From positions 53,425,249 through 53,489,248 of the forward strand of contig NC_088295.1 in NCBI RefSeq assembly GCF_032854445.1: DNA of 64,000 bases. Reading direction: 5' to 3'. Every line of letters begins with the position of its first letter. Position 1 is the stretch's first letter. A program made the position numbers and the translations under genes. The stretch comes from Liolophura sinensis (lineage: Eukaryota > Mollusca > Polyplacophora > Chitonida > Chitonidae). The notes under the pieces were generated by a model that ran no database searches, had not been told where the DNA came from, and saw nothing but the letters and a program-made list of their open reading frames with translations. Of this stretch, positions 13,406 to 25,065 are shown in pieces.

Positions 13406-16400
13406 GCATATCAAATACCATAAAATATCATAGCCTTGCCACCCAATCTAAGGTTTTTTTTTTTTAGTACATCAATACTTTGGAACAAAGTACAGAAGTA
13501 TCTGATGTCTGCTTCTTTGACATACCTTTTGCTGAGCAATTTTCAGGGTGTTATCTTAAAACATGCTGCTTGCTGAGGTGTTTTGTACCCATACATGTAA
13601 AGCACCATAATGTCGGGGGGGGGGGGGGGATCCATTGTTGATGGAATTTCATAAAGTACTGTTTTGAGCTCATGCATATATCTAAAACACATGAACAGGA
13701 TGCATTCATTTGCAAGGTTTTGGTTTCAATCTTGGTCAAAAGATCAAAAACACGAAAAATGGGAAGGTGAAATCACGAAAACACAAAAGTGTAAAGGGAG
13801 AAAATGTGCAAGGCCTTAAACTGAACAGTACAAGGTAAAAACCAAAAATGCAAGTCTTAGTGCTCAATTTGATACAGCTTCACACATAAGGTTTTCACTT
13901 CATGCTTTTGGGTTTGCGACCTATCCCAAGTTGAAAATGCTTATTAACTTTGCTCTGTTGCTGTTTTAAGACAAAGAACAAAGTTAATTTCGCATTTTCA
14001 TCTACCCTTGTTCTGACTTCCAGTTCTAAAATTGTTGTCGGTATGCTACACCCGGCGACCACTTCGCACTCAAAATCCACAAGCAAAATCAAATTTAGGA
14101 CTGAAAATTAGAACTGAAAGTAGGCTATATCTTTCTAATTTTACATAGTTTAAAGTATATGTGTTACTTATATTGGTATAAATCAGAAATTTAATGACCT
14201 TTACATCTTTTTTGTGTATTGGAAACTTTGTTAATTAGGAACATGTTCAAGTACATCATATGTATTTAGATTACGCTTTACATTCTTTTGTCTCCTGCAG
14301 TGGGTCACTTGTAGTCTTGCTACTAAAATTATTTTTGATGCTTTAAGTTTTGAGGTATTGCTTTGTTTGTGTACATGTATAGATCCACTTGTATACACCT
14401 CATCAGTAACATTGTATATTGTACATACACTTGTACATGAACATCCACTAGGTGATGTATCAAAAGCAAGATCTGCAGCTCTTGTACTGAAGTGATGAAA
14501 CAAGACGGGAACAACAGTAGACAGGTACAAGTGTACTACTTATGCCATTGACTTCTAGTGCCAGTCAATTAAAACAACATCTGGGACTTGAGCACTATAC
14601 ATTTGGGTCATTTCGTGTCATTTCAGCCGGCTGTTGTGGTGACCCTCTTGGATTTTGCTGAAAAGATTCTTAAAAGCTCCCTGACATATATGAGGAAGGT
14701 TTTCCAAGTTATAGCCCCAAATTCCAAGTGGTTTTTGAGATATGACCATCTAAAAAACACCCTGTAAAGTTCATTTTCAACAGTTGCGAATAGGATATCT
14801 GTTCTTTTTTGATTCCATATTCTGAAAGCCAGGGTAGAAAATACGGTGTATGTAGATTTTCAGGCTACTCGGCCCATTGAATTGGAAGTTATGGTCATCC
14901 AAAAATGTATACTCTGCCCATTGTTAACCAAGATAGAATGGCTATTTTTCTACCCCTGCTCCGTTTGCTCACTTGTAAAATGATTTGAGGGCTTCTTTGT
15001 CCGTTCTTACTCCAGACTTTCAATATCTAAAGTCATTGGTCTTTTCAATATATTAAACTTCAGTCATCCTGTTTTTTGCTTTGGCCTCTTTGTAAAGTTT
15101 CTTTTGGCTGTCAGTTTAGTTTAGGCTTGATGTATGGTTAGTTTTGTTCAACTTTTGCACTAATCTTGTCCACATCTCCAAGCTTCAGCCATGACACATC
15201 AACCTCGAGAATTGATCATCTTCTGGAGTATCTGCATGTATATTAAGAGCTCATCAGTATTTTAACATGAAAAGCTTGTACTACACTAAATGAAGTTAGG
15301 CATTCTCACCAAATGTGTCACACAGGTAACATGGTATCCTTCAAAAGGCTACACATGTTTCATTACAAACATTCACATTTGATATGAAAAAGAGCAGAAA
15401 AAAATTGGTATTAAAATTTAGTGTAAATAGCTGGGGTAACCCCAGATTTTCTTTGACGTTTTAGCTGAGGAAAAAGGAAATCGGGACGGTTTAACAATTG
15501 ATGTACTGGAAGTAGGCTGAAGGTGAGCTGCTTGTAATCTGTGGAACAGGAAGTACATATAAGCCTTAAGGTTATTCAGCAAATCCTGCACCTTGTTATT
15601 CGAAGACAGGTTTTCAAGTCCATGTTGTGTTTCTTTCATTCAATGCACACTTTCATTCCTTGCTTTATATCGGATTTTACATATGGATGAATTGTAGATG
15701 CATCATCTATCTAATCAGTGGCAAAGAGTTGCTTCTCTTTGCTATTAATACGTGTAGTTGTAATTAAAATATTAGTTCAGTTCTATAGTTGAACAAAACA
15801 ATCATCGCAGCTTGTGTGCTGCCTTACCTTCCTGGAATACGTACTTGTTTTCTACTTTTCTGGCGTCTATGTGTCACACAAGGGAGATTTGGGTATTAAC
15901 TTGCCAGTAGTCAGTGGTATGTGCCAGTACTGAAGTTTGCCTTCACATATCTAGCTGACTTCCACCATCGAGGATGACATCAAACAACAGATAAAAAAAA
16001 ATAATAATAAACATCAATTATATAAATATAATTACAGTTTTTAAACTGGTTCTTTTCTGAGTGAAATAGAAGCCAGTCTGACATTTAGAGCTGTTTTACT
16101 TGATTTTAAAGTGTATTTACTTTTTATTCACAATCAAGATGTCACTTTAGTGAAGAGACTTCAAAGTAGAAATAATATTTATAACATGGAAACTACGCAT
16201 TTCCAAAAAGCTAAAATTGTGCTTTAGAATTTTATGTCACCAATCAGTGAACACTCAGAAGAGGTTGGAATCATACACCTGGAGTGTCTTGTGATGACTG
16301 TCTTTTCAAACAAAAGCAAAAATGCATATCGATATTTAACTTTTTTCCGTAGATAAAACAGTATGTTAGGACAAACCTTAACATAATAAGCCAGCTAGTT

Positions 16401-17394
16401 GTTTCAGTTGGTGAACCAATGTGCATGAGCAAAACAGGTCATACGGGGATAAACAAAATTTTTGTCTTCTTTCATCTTGAAACTATGTTTGAGCCCATTT
16501 AAAATCTTTGCTGTCACAAAGATTCTCATAAAATGCACGAAACTTGCTGAAATGTTTTTTACTACAGAGGGTTATAATGCTTTAACTTAGCCACGTGGAC
16601 TTGTTTGTCGCACAGCGAAGTAATCTTGGTCACGTGCGCTGAAAATAGCTATCTTGTTTATTTAAGACTTAATTCAGACCAGATTTGCCTGTGTGAGAAA
16701 ATCTTACAACCATGCATGTAGGAAACAGTAACTTATCAACTAATTAATCATTTTTTTTTTTCGAGTGTGATTTAGATTGTAAAGAAATGAACAGTTTCTG
16801 TAAATAGCACTTTTGACACAATTTAGATGGCTATTGGGCCTCAATCATGGGTCTTCAAATATCTGTTCACAGTTCTGTTCTCTTCTTGTGGTCTAAATTA
16901 CATGTAATGTCATATATTACCACAGATTTTGTGACCTTGTCTGATAATTGCACATGTGCCCCAGAAATTAAAAGACTGGCGTCTGGACAACTCATCCACA
17001 ACATGCTGAGCTCTTGTCAATTGATATGTCCTTGCAAGTGATACAGTTCATATACATTAAAACCACATGTTATCACTTAGTGTAATTTATCGATAATCTA
17101 ACCGTACCTTGCTTATAGGGGTCAAGGCTAATGTTTTAGGCTATTTCTCCAAAGGTAATCCTTATGCATGTCTTATGCATGATAATGATAGGGTTGCTAA
17201 AATCACAGGGCATAAACTATTATGACCTGGTTAGTTTTCTATACTTTCTTCCTATCCTCCTAACTATATGACAGGCTATATTGAGATCTGATGGAACTGA
17301 TACTGTAAAAAAGTTAAAATCAGAAGTGTTTTAATGACCATAATTACTTTACATGTACCTGATTGTATGATTACATAGTGCAGTAAGTAGGGCT
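13406..17394. other. Non-coding stretch, nothing certain
   Basis: Contains a G homopolymer of about 15 bases at 13,615-13,629 and TACATGTA octamers near 13,594, 14,374 and 16,899. The 14,590-14,960 interval has the feel of an old transposon remnant but has no second copy here, so I do not call it. Short open frames have no domains. Confidence 0.35.
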
Positions 17395-17490
17395 AGTATT
17401 CAGTACTAGCTGTATTGTAAAATGCAATACAATACAGTTGTATTGTAAATACAGCTGTATTGTAAAATACAAGCTGTATTGTAAAATGCA
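17395..17490. repeat. Short TATTGTAAA-type repeat
   Basis: Several direct and inverted copies of GCTGTATTGTAAAATRCAAG occur within 100 bp, giving a small imperfect array with self-complementary segments. Confidence 0.6.
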
Positions 17491-17662
17491 AGCATCAGAC
17501 AGGCTGCTAGGAGTCAGCCCTTTGGGTTTAGTCTGGAGGTAATGTGTCCCATATAATACTGTCTCTTGGTCACAACCACGACAGAAATGAAAAAAAGATA
17601 AAAGAAACATTTGTGACATTTGACATAAATAGTTATATAATTGAATCATTTATCTGGCTGTG

Positions 17663-17925
17663 CTCCGTGGTTCAGTTGGTTAGCGCGCTAGCGTAGCGTA
17701 ATGACCCAGGAGCCTCTCACCAATGCAGTTGTTGTGAGTTCAAGTCCAACTCATGCTGGCTCCCTCTCGGGCTATATGTGGGGGAAGGTCTGGCAGCAGC
17801 CTGCGGATGGTCACGGGTTTCCCCCGGGCTTTGCCCGGTTTCCTCCCACCATAATGCTGAACACCGTCGTTTAAGTGAAATATTCTTGAGTACAATGTGA
17901 AACACCAATCAAATAAATAAATAAA
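17663..17925 (+). mobile_element. Full-length tRNA-derived SINE with TSD
   Basis: The complete element has a tRNA-like head with an A-box-like segment (TGGTTCAGTTGG), a B-box-like segment (GAGTTCAAGTCC), the GC-rich body, the TGAAATATTCTTGAGTA block and an (AAAT)n tail. The 12-bp flanks TATCTGGCTGTG (17,651-17,662) and TATCTGGCTATG (17,926-17,937) differ at one base and are the target-site duplication. The head explains its tRNA resemblance; it does not have the paired arms of a functional tRNA. Confidence 0.95.
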
Positions 17926-17937
17926 TATCTGGCTATG

Positions 17938-18586
17938 ACCATTTGAAATGATAGCAAGACAAGTGAGTGTTGAGAATGCCACCAGACAAACAAGTGTGAA
18001 CACGCCCCTCCTTGTGCTTTCTAAAAACCTTGTGTTGAGCTTGTCTCTTGACTGTTCAAATCAGGCTATGATTATGTTGAAGCAAAAGACTGATACTCCG
18101 GTTAGGCCGTTAGGTACATGTAGCCTTGTTGCCATCACTCATGTCACGTTACCACCACATTTAACATCACTGTCATCAAAACATTGGAATACAGTCGCCT
18201 GGATTACATCATTCATGTCAGTAATATTGCATGTTTGGGTCACTGGTGCCATTTTCTGTGTTCATCTGAGGCAGCGATTTGAAATAAGAGAACATTGGAG
18301 TTGTTGTGATATATTTATGCATATATGCATGTACAAAATAACTACTGAAGTTGAAAGTAGTCATCAGCTTTGCCTTGTGTAAATTGCGTTTATGTTTATA
18401 CTTGCTACTAGTATGGTTACATTCCAGTGTTAAGATAGTTTGAAAGGTCTTGTGTTCTTTCTAGTTGCTTACTATATTCCTAGAGAGAACTGAATTAACT
18501 GCATTTGACATGATGAAATTCTGGTTTTATCTGATTTTTTATTTTGTTTTTGTTTTTTTGTTTTGTTTTTATATGTGTGTGTCCAG
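17938..18586. other. Non-coding stretch upstream of FRS2
   Basis: The 144-codon open frame at 17,948-18,382 starts within the SINE flank and shows no recognisable domain. I see no supported gene. Confidence 0.4.
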
Positions 18587-18724
18587 AGTTCAGAAGTGAA
18601 GATGTGAGGAGCAGTGAATCTGATGCCGTTTATCATGTGGCAGAGTTACACCTTTCCTGACCTGAAAACAGCCTGATGTACGAACAGTTGATCGGCTTTG
18701 ATTGTTGACTGAACACCATCTGAG
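18587..18724 (+). other. Possible non-coding 5' exon of FRS2
   Basis: A T-rich tract ending GTGTCCAG, followed by 138 bases and then TCTGAG|GTGAGA, looks like an internal exon with good acceptor and donor. It contains stop codons in every frame, so it would be 5' UTR. It is suggested because the FRS2 coding exon at 20,029 clearly begins at a splice acceptor and needs an upstream partner. No transcript evidence is available here. Confidence 0.35.
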
Positions 18725-18889
18725 GTGAGATACACTCACTCCCATAAGTAACTTCCCCTTACCAGTTTGGCATTTGTTCGTGGGTACATTGTTAATTTGT
18801 ATTCATGAAAGAGAACTTTATAAAGTTCTTGAACAAATGTTTAAATGCAAATACTACGGAAATGCAGAAGAGCAAATTTCCGTGTGATT

Positions 18890-18890
18890 T

Positions 18891-18922
<32 letters not shown>
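18890..18922. repeat. CA/TA microsatellite
   Basis: A (CA)n run passes directly into a (TA)n run. Confidence 0.9.
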
Positions 18923-18978
18923 GATTTAACGTTAAACCTCCCTGATATGGACCTCTTTCCACAAAGCAATCGCAGGCT

Positions 18979-19243
18979 ACTTTCAGAGGCATTTAGGAAT
19001 TGGGATGGTATAGATTGACAGAGGCATTACTTATGGATAACAACTCCTGGATTTATTGTGTTGGTGACGTTTCGATGTCATCATTTGATACATCGTTATC
19101 AAATCATCATATGTTTCGATGTAGGTTCTTACATCGTTATCAAACCATCATATGGTTTGATAACGATGTAAGAACCTACATCGAAATGTCACCAACACAA
19201 TAAATCCAGGAATTGTTATCCATAAGTAATGCCTCTGTCAATC
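18979..19243. mobile_element. Foldback element with long palindrome
   Basis: Two nested inverted repeats are present. The outer arms, 19,014-19,078 and 19,178-19,242 (65 bases each), are complementary with only two mismatches. The inner arms, 19,114-19,147 and 19,153-19,186, are a perfect 34-bp stem with a 5-base loop (TCATA). A 24-bp segment, ACATCGTTATCAAAYCATCA and onward, also occurs twice in direct orientation (about 19,090 and 19,131). The 12-bp sequence CAATCGCAGGCT flanks the structure at 18,967-18,978 and 19,244-19,255, as a target-site duplication would. It contains no gene. A non-autonomous foldback or MITE-type insertion is likely; a local template-switch event is the alternative. 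Confidence 0.8.
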
Positions 19244-20046
19244 CAATCGCAGGCTGAGTTGACTGTAACTACCATGGTAACATATGTATTTAACATGTGT
19301 GGACATGACAGTTAAAGGGGGCCTCTGTGGCTGAGGTGCCCTGTTCCACAAAGTGGGTTGAATATGTAAGAGTTCTGAGAGTTGTCAATAATTAAAATAA
19401 ATTCAGTTTTATTTCGACTTAAACACATATCATTTTTATAACACCACAGAGAAGCTTTAGAGACCATTCATTCATTCCTTCTAGTCTGTCTCAATATCTG
19501 TCACAGTTGTGGTAATACAACGAATAGTTATGTCATCCAAAACCTTTTCAGCTTGGGATATATATTATGTTAATATATTATTGAAGGTCATTTGCGCTTT
19601 TAATTTATTAAATAAAATTCAACGGTTTACCATATCAAAGGGTTTTTGTTTTTAACTCCAGCACTTGTTTAATGTGAAATGAACTGTTCCATGTATTTTA
19701 TCTGATTTTATAAAGTTTATATACAGGTTCACTGTGTGTAATTTCAGATTAGGTTTGAAACAGTTACAGTCCATACATAAGTATAGTATTATATATTTAA
19801 TGAATTCTGTAATTCTCATTTGGTTGTTGGTTTCCATGCAATAATATCTTCAAGTGTGTGTTGTTTTTTGTTTTTGTTATTTTATTTTCATAGTGAATAA
19901 CATCAGATCAAGTTTCAAAAGCAGTCAAATCCATGCTGTCAATTCACTTCATAAAGTTAACCCAGCGTATGTCATGCATATATTTTGCATATTTTATAGC
20001 ATGTGATTTTCTTTTATTTCACTGACAGGTAATAATTTACATGAAG

Positions 20047-21279
20047 ATGGGATGTGTCTATTCTAGAAAAGATATAAATGACATCAATCCTCGGATGTTC
20101 CGAGCCTACAATGTAGATGACCAAGGCATTGAACTTAACCCGGGGAAGATAGAGGTCAGCGACACAGAGCTCATCCTTCATCAAAAGGGAAAGGAGCCAA
20201 TTCGCTGGCCATGGCGCTGTCTGCGCCGTTACGGCTTTGATGCGGAGCTGTTTTCATTTGAGAGTGGCCGTCGGTGCCCTCGTGGCCCGGGGATTTATGC
20301 TTTCCGCTGCAAGCGTGCAGAGATGCTGTTTAACGTGGTACAGGAGTGTATTCAGAGGGCGGGGCAAGAGGACCAAGCTCATCTCTCACAAAGTGTCATA
20401 TCAGCCACAGCCAGAACCAATAGTCGGCCAGCCTCTGTAGTCGAGACCCAAGATTCCAATGGCTTCGCTCATCCTCCCACTAGCCAGAGAAATCCGTTTG
20501 GGAATGGTGGACTACATCTGTATGTGAATGGGCCGGCAGCAAATGACTACATTAACGCTGGGGCCAATGGTGGTCCTGGCACAACAGCCTTTCCCAATGG
20601 AATTGCAGAGACGTCTCTTATTGAATTTGACGACTCCCCAAGACCATTGTCGGGGGCGAGTGAAAAAATAAACTATGCTGTACTAGATCTACCAAAGAGC
20701 ACGGAGAATCTGAGTGAGGAGCCGGGAACCCGTGGGGCAGCTGTGCCTGTCTCACCTCTCAAGTATGCAGATATTGACTTAGAGAATCTCAACAGAGAAA
20801 AGGATTCCTCACTTGAAGATCTTCCCTTGTGCGCAACAGACCAGGAGGTGTTCATTGATGAGGAAACGGAGGGGGTCAATGTGCAGGCCAACTATATCAA
20901 TGTCCCAGCTGATAAGAGCAGCATGCCGTCTAATTTTGCCAGTGTAAAGCTCAACCCCCTCCAGCCTCCGCCAGCACCACCCAGTCCACCAACACAACCT
21001 CAGACGGGACGCGAGACCAGTAAAATCAACTACATTCAGCTGGATTTGAACCAGGCTTCAGAAAGTGCAGTTGGTGGCGCCTCTGCTACTCCTACGTCGC
21101 CTACAGGACAAACGTCTGTACCAGACTCACCAACAAAGCGGAATGCGGAGAGAGAAAGCTATGCGACCATCGATTTCCACAAGACAACAGCACTGCATAA
21201 CAGCGGCAAGGGCACTGTGGAAGAAGAGGAGGGTGCGCGAAAAACAAGACACAGCAGCACCATAAGTGAGCTGAATTGA
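20047..21279 (+). CDS. FRS2: FGF receptor substrate 2 (FRS2-type adaptor)
   Basis: Membrane-anchored docking protein that links activated FGF/neurotrophin receptor kinases to Grb2 and Shp2. The whole 410-residue frame lies in one exon. I choose the second ATG (20,047; AAGATGG context) because it exposes MGCVYS, an N-myristoylation signal; the ATG at 20,041 would bury it. A PTB domain (about residues 13-105) carries the FRS2 signature CLRRYGFDAELFSFESGRRC and GIYAFRCKRAEMLFNVVQE. The disordered tail holds three YxN Grb2-type sites (Y159 YVNG, Y168 YINA, Y283 YINV) and four Y-x-x-[LI]-D-[LF] sites (Y210, Y240, Y329, Y372), plus a Pro-rich stretch near 306-320. The C-terminus, ARKTRHSST, matches the vertebrate FRS2 end, so the protein is complete, though shorter than human FRS2 (about 508). 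A splice acceptor (CTGACAG|GT) at 20,028 implies upstream non-coding exons. Confidence 0.95.
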   Translation: MGCVYSRKDINDINPRMFRAYNVDDQGIELNPGKIEVSDTELILHQKGKEPIRWPWRCLRRYGFDAELFSFESGRRCPRGPGIYAFRCKRAEMLFNVVQECIQRAGQEDQAHLSQSVISATARTNSRPASVVETQDSNGFAHPPTSQRNPFGNGGLHLYVNGPAANDYINAGANGGPGTTAFPNGIAETSLIEFDDSPRPLSGASEKINYAVLDLPKSTENLSEEPGTRGAAVPVSPLKYADIDLENLNREKDSSLEDLPLCATDQEVFIDEETEGVNVQANYINVPADKSSMPSNFASVKLNPLQPPPAPPSPPTQPQTGRETSKINYIQLDLNQASESAVGGASATPTSPTGQTSVPDSPTKRNAERESYATIDFHKTTALHNSGKGTVEEEEGARKTRHSSTISELN

Positions 21280-23590
21280 ACTTAACTCTGACAGAGAAAG
21301 TCCACTTCACCAGGATTCAAAACTCTTGACAGCAACACCATCTGTCCGCAAAATTAAAAACAGCATCAAAGGTGACGCGAAAAGAGCAACATCTACAAAC
21401 TCATTAACAGCATCGCTATCTGCAAACTCTTTCAACACCAGCAATTTAATGAACATCAGTGCCGTCAATAAATTCCAAGACAGTAGCACAAACAGCAAAT
21501 TCCAAAAAACAACAGCACTGTCAATAAACTCAAAAGCACTACAACCACGAGCAAATTTGAAAACAGCACTACCATATGCGAACTCTAACGCAGCCGTGTA
21601 TACTTCTTTGGTCTGTGCACTAAGTAATCACCAAAGCATTATTGATGAACAGCTCTGGTGGACTTTAAAGAAGTGATGAACTTGAACACGGAGAGTGAGT
21701 GAGTGACTGGCAGAGCAGAATTTTGTACTCAGTATGAGAGACAAGGGTAGAATAGTTGATCAAATGTAGGCATATATTTGGTGAGGTTCAGTGGTGCGTA
21801 AGCTAGTCTGAACACAGAGCTGGCATAACCAGAGTTTGGCCAAATCATGTTGCACCATCTTAACCAACATCTAGCATCGTCACTCCATCAGAACCAATAT
21901 CTGGCACCATCACTTCATGCTTGTGATTGAAATAAGGCACTTGCTGGAAGACTTTGAGCCTTTGGTGGGCACACATATCATTTGTAGCCAGTTGACTGTC
22001 ATGCAGGATTAGTTGTGAAAATTGGGACAACTTGGCATATCATCGTAACGGCCCAAGAATTGTGTGCCAAAAAAAATTAAGAACTTTTGATTGAAACCAG
22101 GTTTTGTGTACATGATGGCTGAGTTAATAGCATTTGGATAAACAGGATGATATGACAGAGAATGACCAGATGAATTAGCAACACCAAACATGAAAGTGGA
22201 GAAAGATTTGATTTTGTACACATAACAAACAATGCAACTATGAGTGATTGAACAAAACTATGAGTGATTGAAGACATGCCTAGCCAATTTGATAACTTTT
22301 AAATGGAGCTTAGTGAACACAAAAAGCTTATCAATGATCAGTACCCATGAATAAATGCTGCTGCTGTGGCAGATCAAGGAATTCAGGCATGTGCAGTGGA
22401 AAAATATCACCTGCAGAAAAGCAGTGGACCAAAGTGCATTTTGCACCTTGGTAGTGTCATTGAATGACGTTCCAACACGGTCTGCTACCTGCCGTCAAAA
22501 TAATGCCACAAAAGGTCATAAAACTGATCATATTTTAGTTAGAGGATATTTTGTGAAGTAGTTTAAGTGATATAAGCTTTACACACACACATATTTTGAT
22601 TGATACTGCTCAAACTGAGACTGATACGTAAAGATTAAATGCCTAGAACTGCAGTGTGATAACATGGCCATTGTACAAGGCTCTCACAAAGACTTATTGC
22701 CTGTTAAAGTTTGGCAAAATACATATATTATATTTTCTCAAGGGCGTGCTGTACCAAGGCCTTAGATTTATATATCTTCATTCTCTTATGAAAAGAAATT
22801 TTGTAGGTTGATGTTAACAAGCCATTGTGAAAGCTTCATTGTTAATTTCTGCAGGTGTTCCCATAGATGAAAGGATTTCTGATTATTGACACGTCGTGAT
22901 CATTTCCGTGAAGTTGATTTGCATGTTGATGACTGGCATATGTATCACACCGTGCCAGACGACTGTTTGACTTGTTCTCCGAATTGACCTACAAGCCCTC
23001 TGAATACAGTAAATTGTAACTTCGGTTCATTGTAAGGGTCAATACGGTTCATTGTAAGGGTCAATACGGTTCATTGTAAGGGTCAATACGGAAGGTTCCT
23101 GCATGGCATCAAGAGCACAGAACCAGTCAGATATTTGTCTAGTCTGTTACATATACATATTTGTGTATATAGTAAATATGCCGTATAATGTTAAACCTGT
23201 ATATATCCTATACATATATTATATATTAAATAAGACATTTTGTTTGCAATATGTGGTTAGTTATAATGTCTCTTGCTCTGTATATATATTTTTGTCTTCA
23301 AACTTTGATGAACCAGTTTTCGTCTGCCCTTGACATTGTGGTAACAACTTTTCTATATGAATTTGTGTTCATTATTTGGCAAGAATACCTTTGTGGAATC
23401 ACAAGTGCTCAAATGTATGAAAGTTTTACAGCTCAAGCTGCATGTAGAAGTCCATGACACTTTATTTCCATTGTGGCCAATACCGTTCTGCCAGTTTAAA
23501 GCTATGCGGGTCTAGTATTAGTGCAGTCGACCAACTTCTGTTGGAATATTTGATTTTATAATTTGCAATAAAAGGCTAAAATAAGGAATA
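21280..23590 (+). other. Probable FRS2 3' UTR
   Basis: AATAAA hexamers lie at 22,350-22,355 and 23,567-23,572, either of which could end the transcript. The first 400 bases after the stop are rich in AACAGCA-like triplets and stay open in one frame (21,326-21,676). That frame gives a Ser/Asn/Thr-rich peptide without homology, and the FRS2 C-terminus is already complete. The extent of the UTR is inferred only from the poly(A) signals. Confidence 0.5.
23023..23091. repeat. 22-bp tandem repeat, three copies
   Basis: Three copies of CGGTTCATTGTAAGGGTCAA-TA in tandem inside the presumed FRS2 3' UTR. Confidence 0.85.
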
Positions 23591-24870
23591 ACCCAAATAA
23601 GACAACACACACACGTATTTTGATGAGGGTCAATGTTAAAAAGGAGAAGATGAGCAGATCATGAAGAGGATGGATTTATTCAAATTAACTGTCATGCCTG
23701 TCTTGTCAGTCTATTCCTTGTCTTGACATTGCATGTCATTTTTAAGACAAGCTAAAACTATTCAGTATGCCATTAGTAAATAGACCGCAACGTCTATCAT
23801 TAACTTCGTTACATGAGCCATTTTATATAAATGTTTTATTATATTCAGTGTTTTCTCAACAGAAAAGCATAGTGAATAGTTTACACATTTTGGCTGGATT
23901 TTATGCCAGCAATTTATTGTACTTGAAAATGCGTTGTTCACACTCTTGTTTGGTGAATTTTAGTGGAGCCTTTCCATTAAATCACTTAATCAATTAAAAC
24001 AGACACTTACATTCATGTATGGATTGGTCCTTTACCTACATGTACATTTTCTTATGTCTTCTAAAGTGAAGACAATCGCTTAAAACGAAATATAGAGAAT
24101 TTTTGTTTCACTCTCAAAGCAGTTATTTATTATTTTATTCCACTCTTTTTGCAAGCTGGGCGGTCAGGGTCATTAATGGATATAGTATATGTGATCATAG
24201 CCTTCCAAGGGAAGGGGAAGATGTGCATGGGAGCTGTATCTGCAAGCATAGTGTGTAAATATTAATGTCATGTTCCACGGCTTGCAAGGACAATATAACA
24301 GCTTTGAGAGATTGTAATCTCTGAGAAAAATATTTTTCTTTTTTTTTTGTTCCCCCCATTTGTTTTCTGGAGAGATAAGTATACATATTAAATAGAACAA
24401 AAACAACAGCTGGAATCTTGTCGAAATGTAAATAATTTTTTTTTTAACTTTTATCCAACACATAACTGGAGAGCTACATGCAATTTATATCTGTTTATGG
24501 AGACTTTTATGTGCAGAATTCTGATTTGTTATTGGCATATTTTATATATTAGTACAGGTCTGGGCTACATGGACTTTGTGTTTTTTATTATTATTTTACT
24601 TTTTCTGTCTGTTAGTATTTTACAAAGGTTTAAATATGTCAAGTTGTGAACCATAATTTGTCCTTTAGGCTTGTGTATATAGATATACAATATGGTATCA
24701 CACACTGCACTCCTGTATATGTGTGTGTGTGTATAGGGCTTATTTGGGGCCGTTGTTCTTTATAGCGCTGGGATGTACCTCTTGTGCACCTAAGGAAAGA
24801 TGGGGGAATAGTCGAGCAGTAGGGGTGTAGGGGCTTGGTTAAATCAAACGTGTTTCTTTAGTCAAAGTCT
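23591..24870. other. Intergenic stretch, nothing recognised
   Basis: AT-rich with short open frames only. A (TG)n run lies at 24,719-24,732. Confidence 0.4.
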
Positions 24871-25058
24871 ATTGCCTTGAGTTCAAGCCCAGCTCATGCT
24901 GGCTTCCTGTCAAGCTGTACATGGAAAGGCCTGCCATCATCCTGCGGGTGGTTGTGGGTTTCCTCCCACCAAAATGTTGGCCACCGTGGTAGAAGTGAAA
25001 TATTCTTGAGTACAGCATAAAACACCAATCAAATAAATAAATTAAAATAAAATAAATT
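24871..25058 (+). mobile_element. tRNA-derived SINE, 5'-truncated and internally deleted
   Basis: Begins at the B-box region (GAGTTCAAGCCCAGCTCATG) and runs to the TGAAATATTCTTGAGTA block and an A-rich tail. About 20 bases of the GC-rich core are missing. The 7-bp AAAGTCT at 24,864-24,870 and 25,059-25,065 may be a short target-site duplication. Confidence 0.85.
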
Positions 25059-25065
25059 AAAGTCT

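Noticed and set aside
14590-14960. Possible old transposon remnant
   Set aside because: No second copy, terminal repeats or coding similarity within the window to support it.
17663-17760. tRNA gene on the basis of A-box and B-box similarity
   Set aside because: The sequence is the head of a SINE with target-site duplications; the paired arms of a functional tRNA are not formed. The same applies to the heads at 35,550, 54,716 and 61,054.
21326-21676. 116-codon frame after the FRS2 stop
   Set aside because: Low-complexity Ser/Asn/Thr-rich peptide from AACAGCA-like triplets; FRS2 already ends with its conserved C-terminus, so this is probably 3' UTR.
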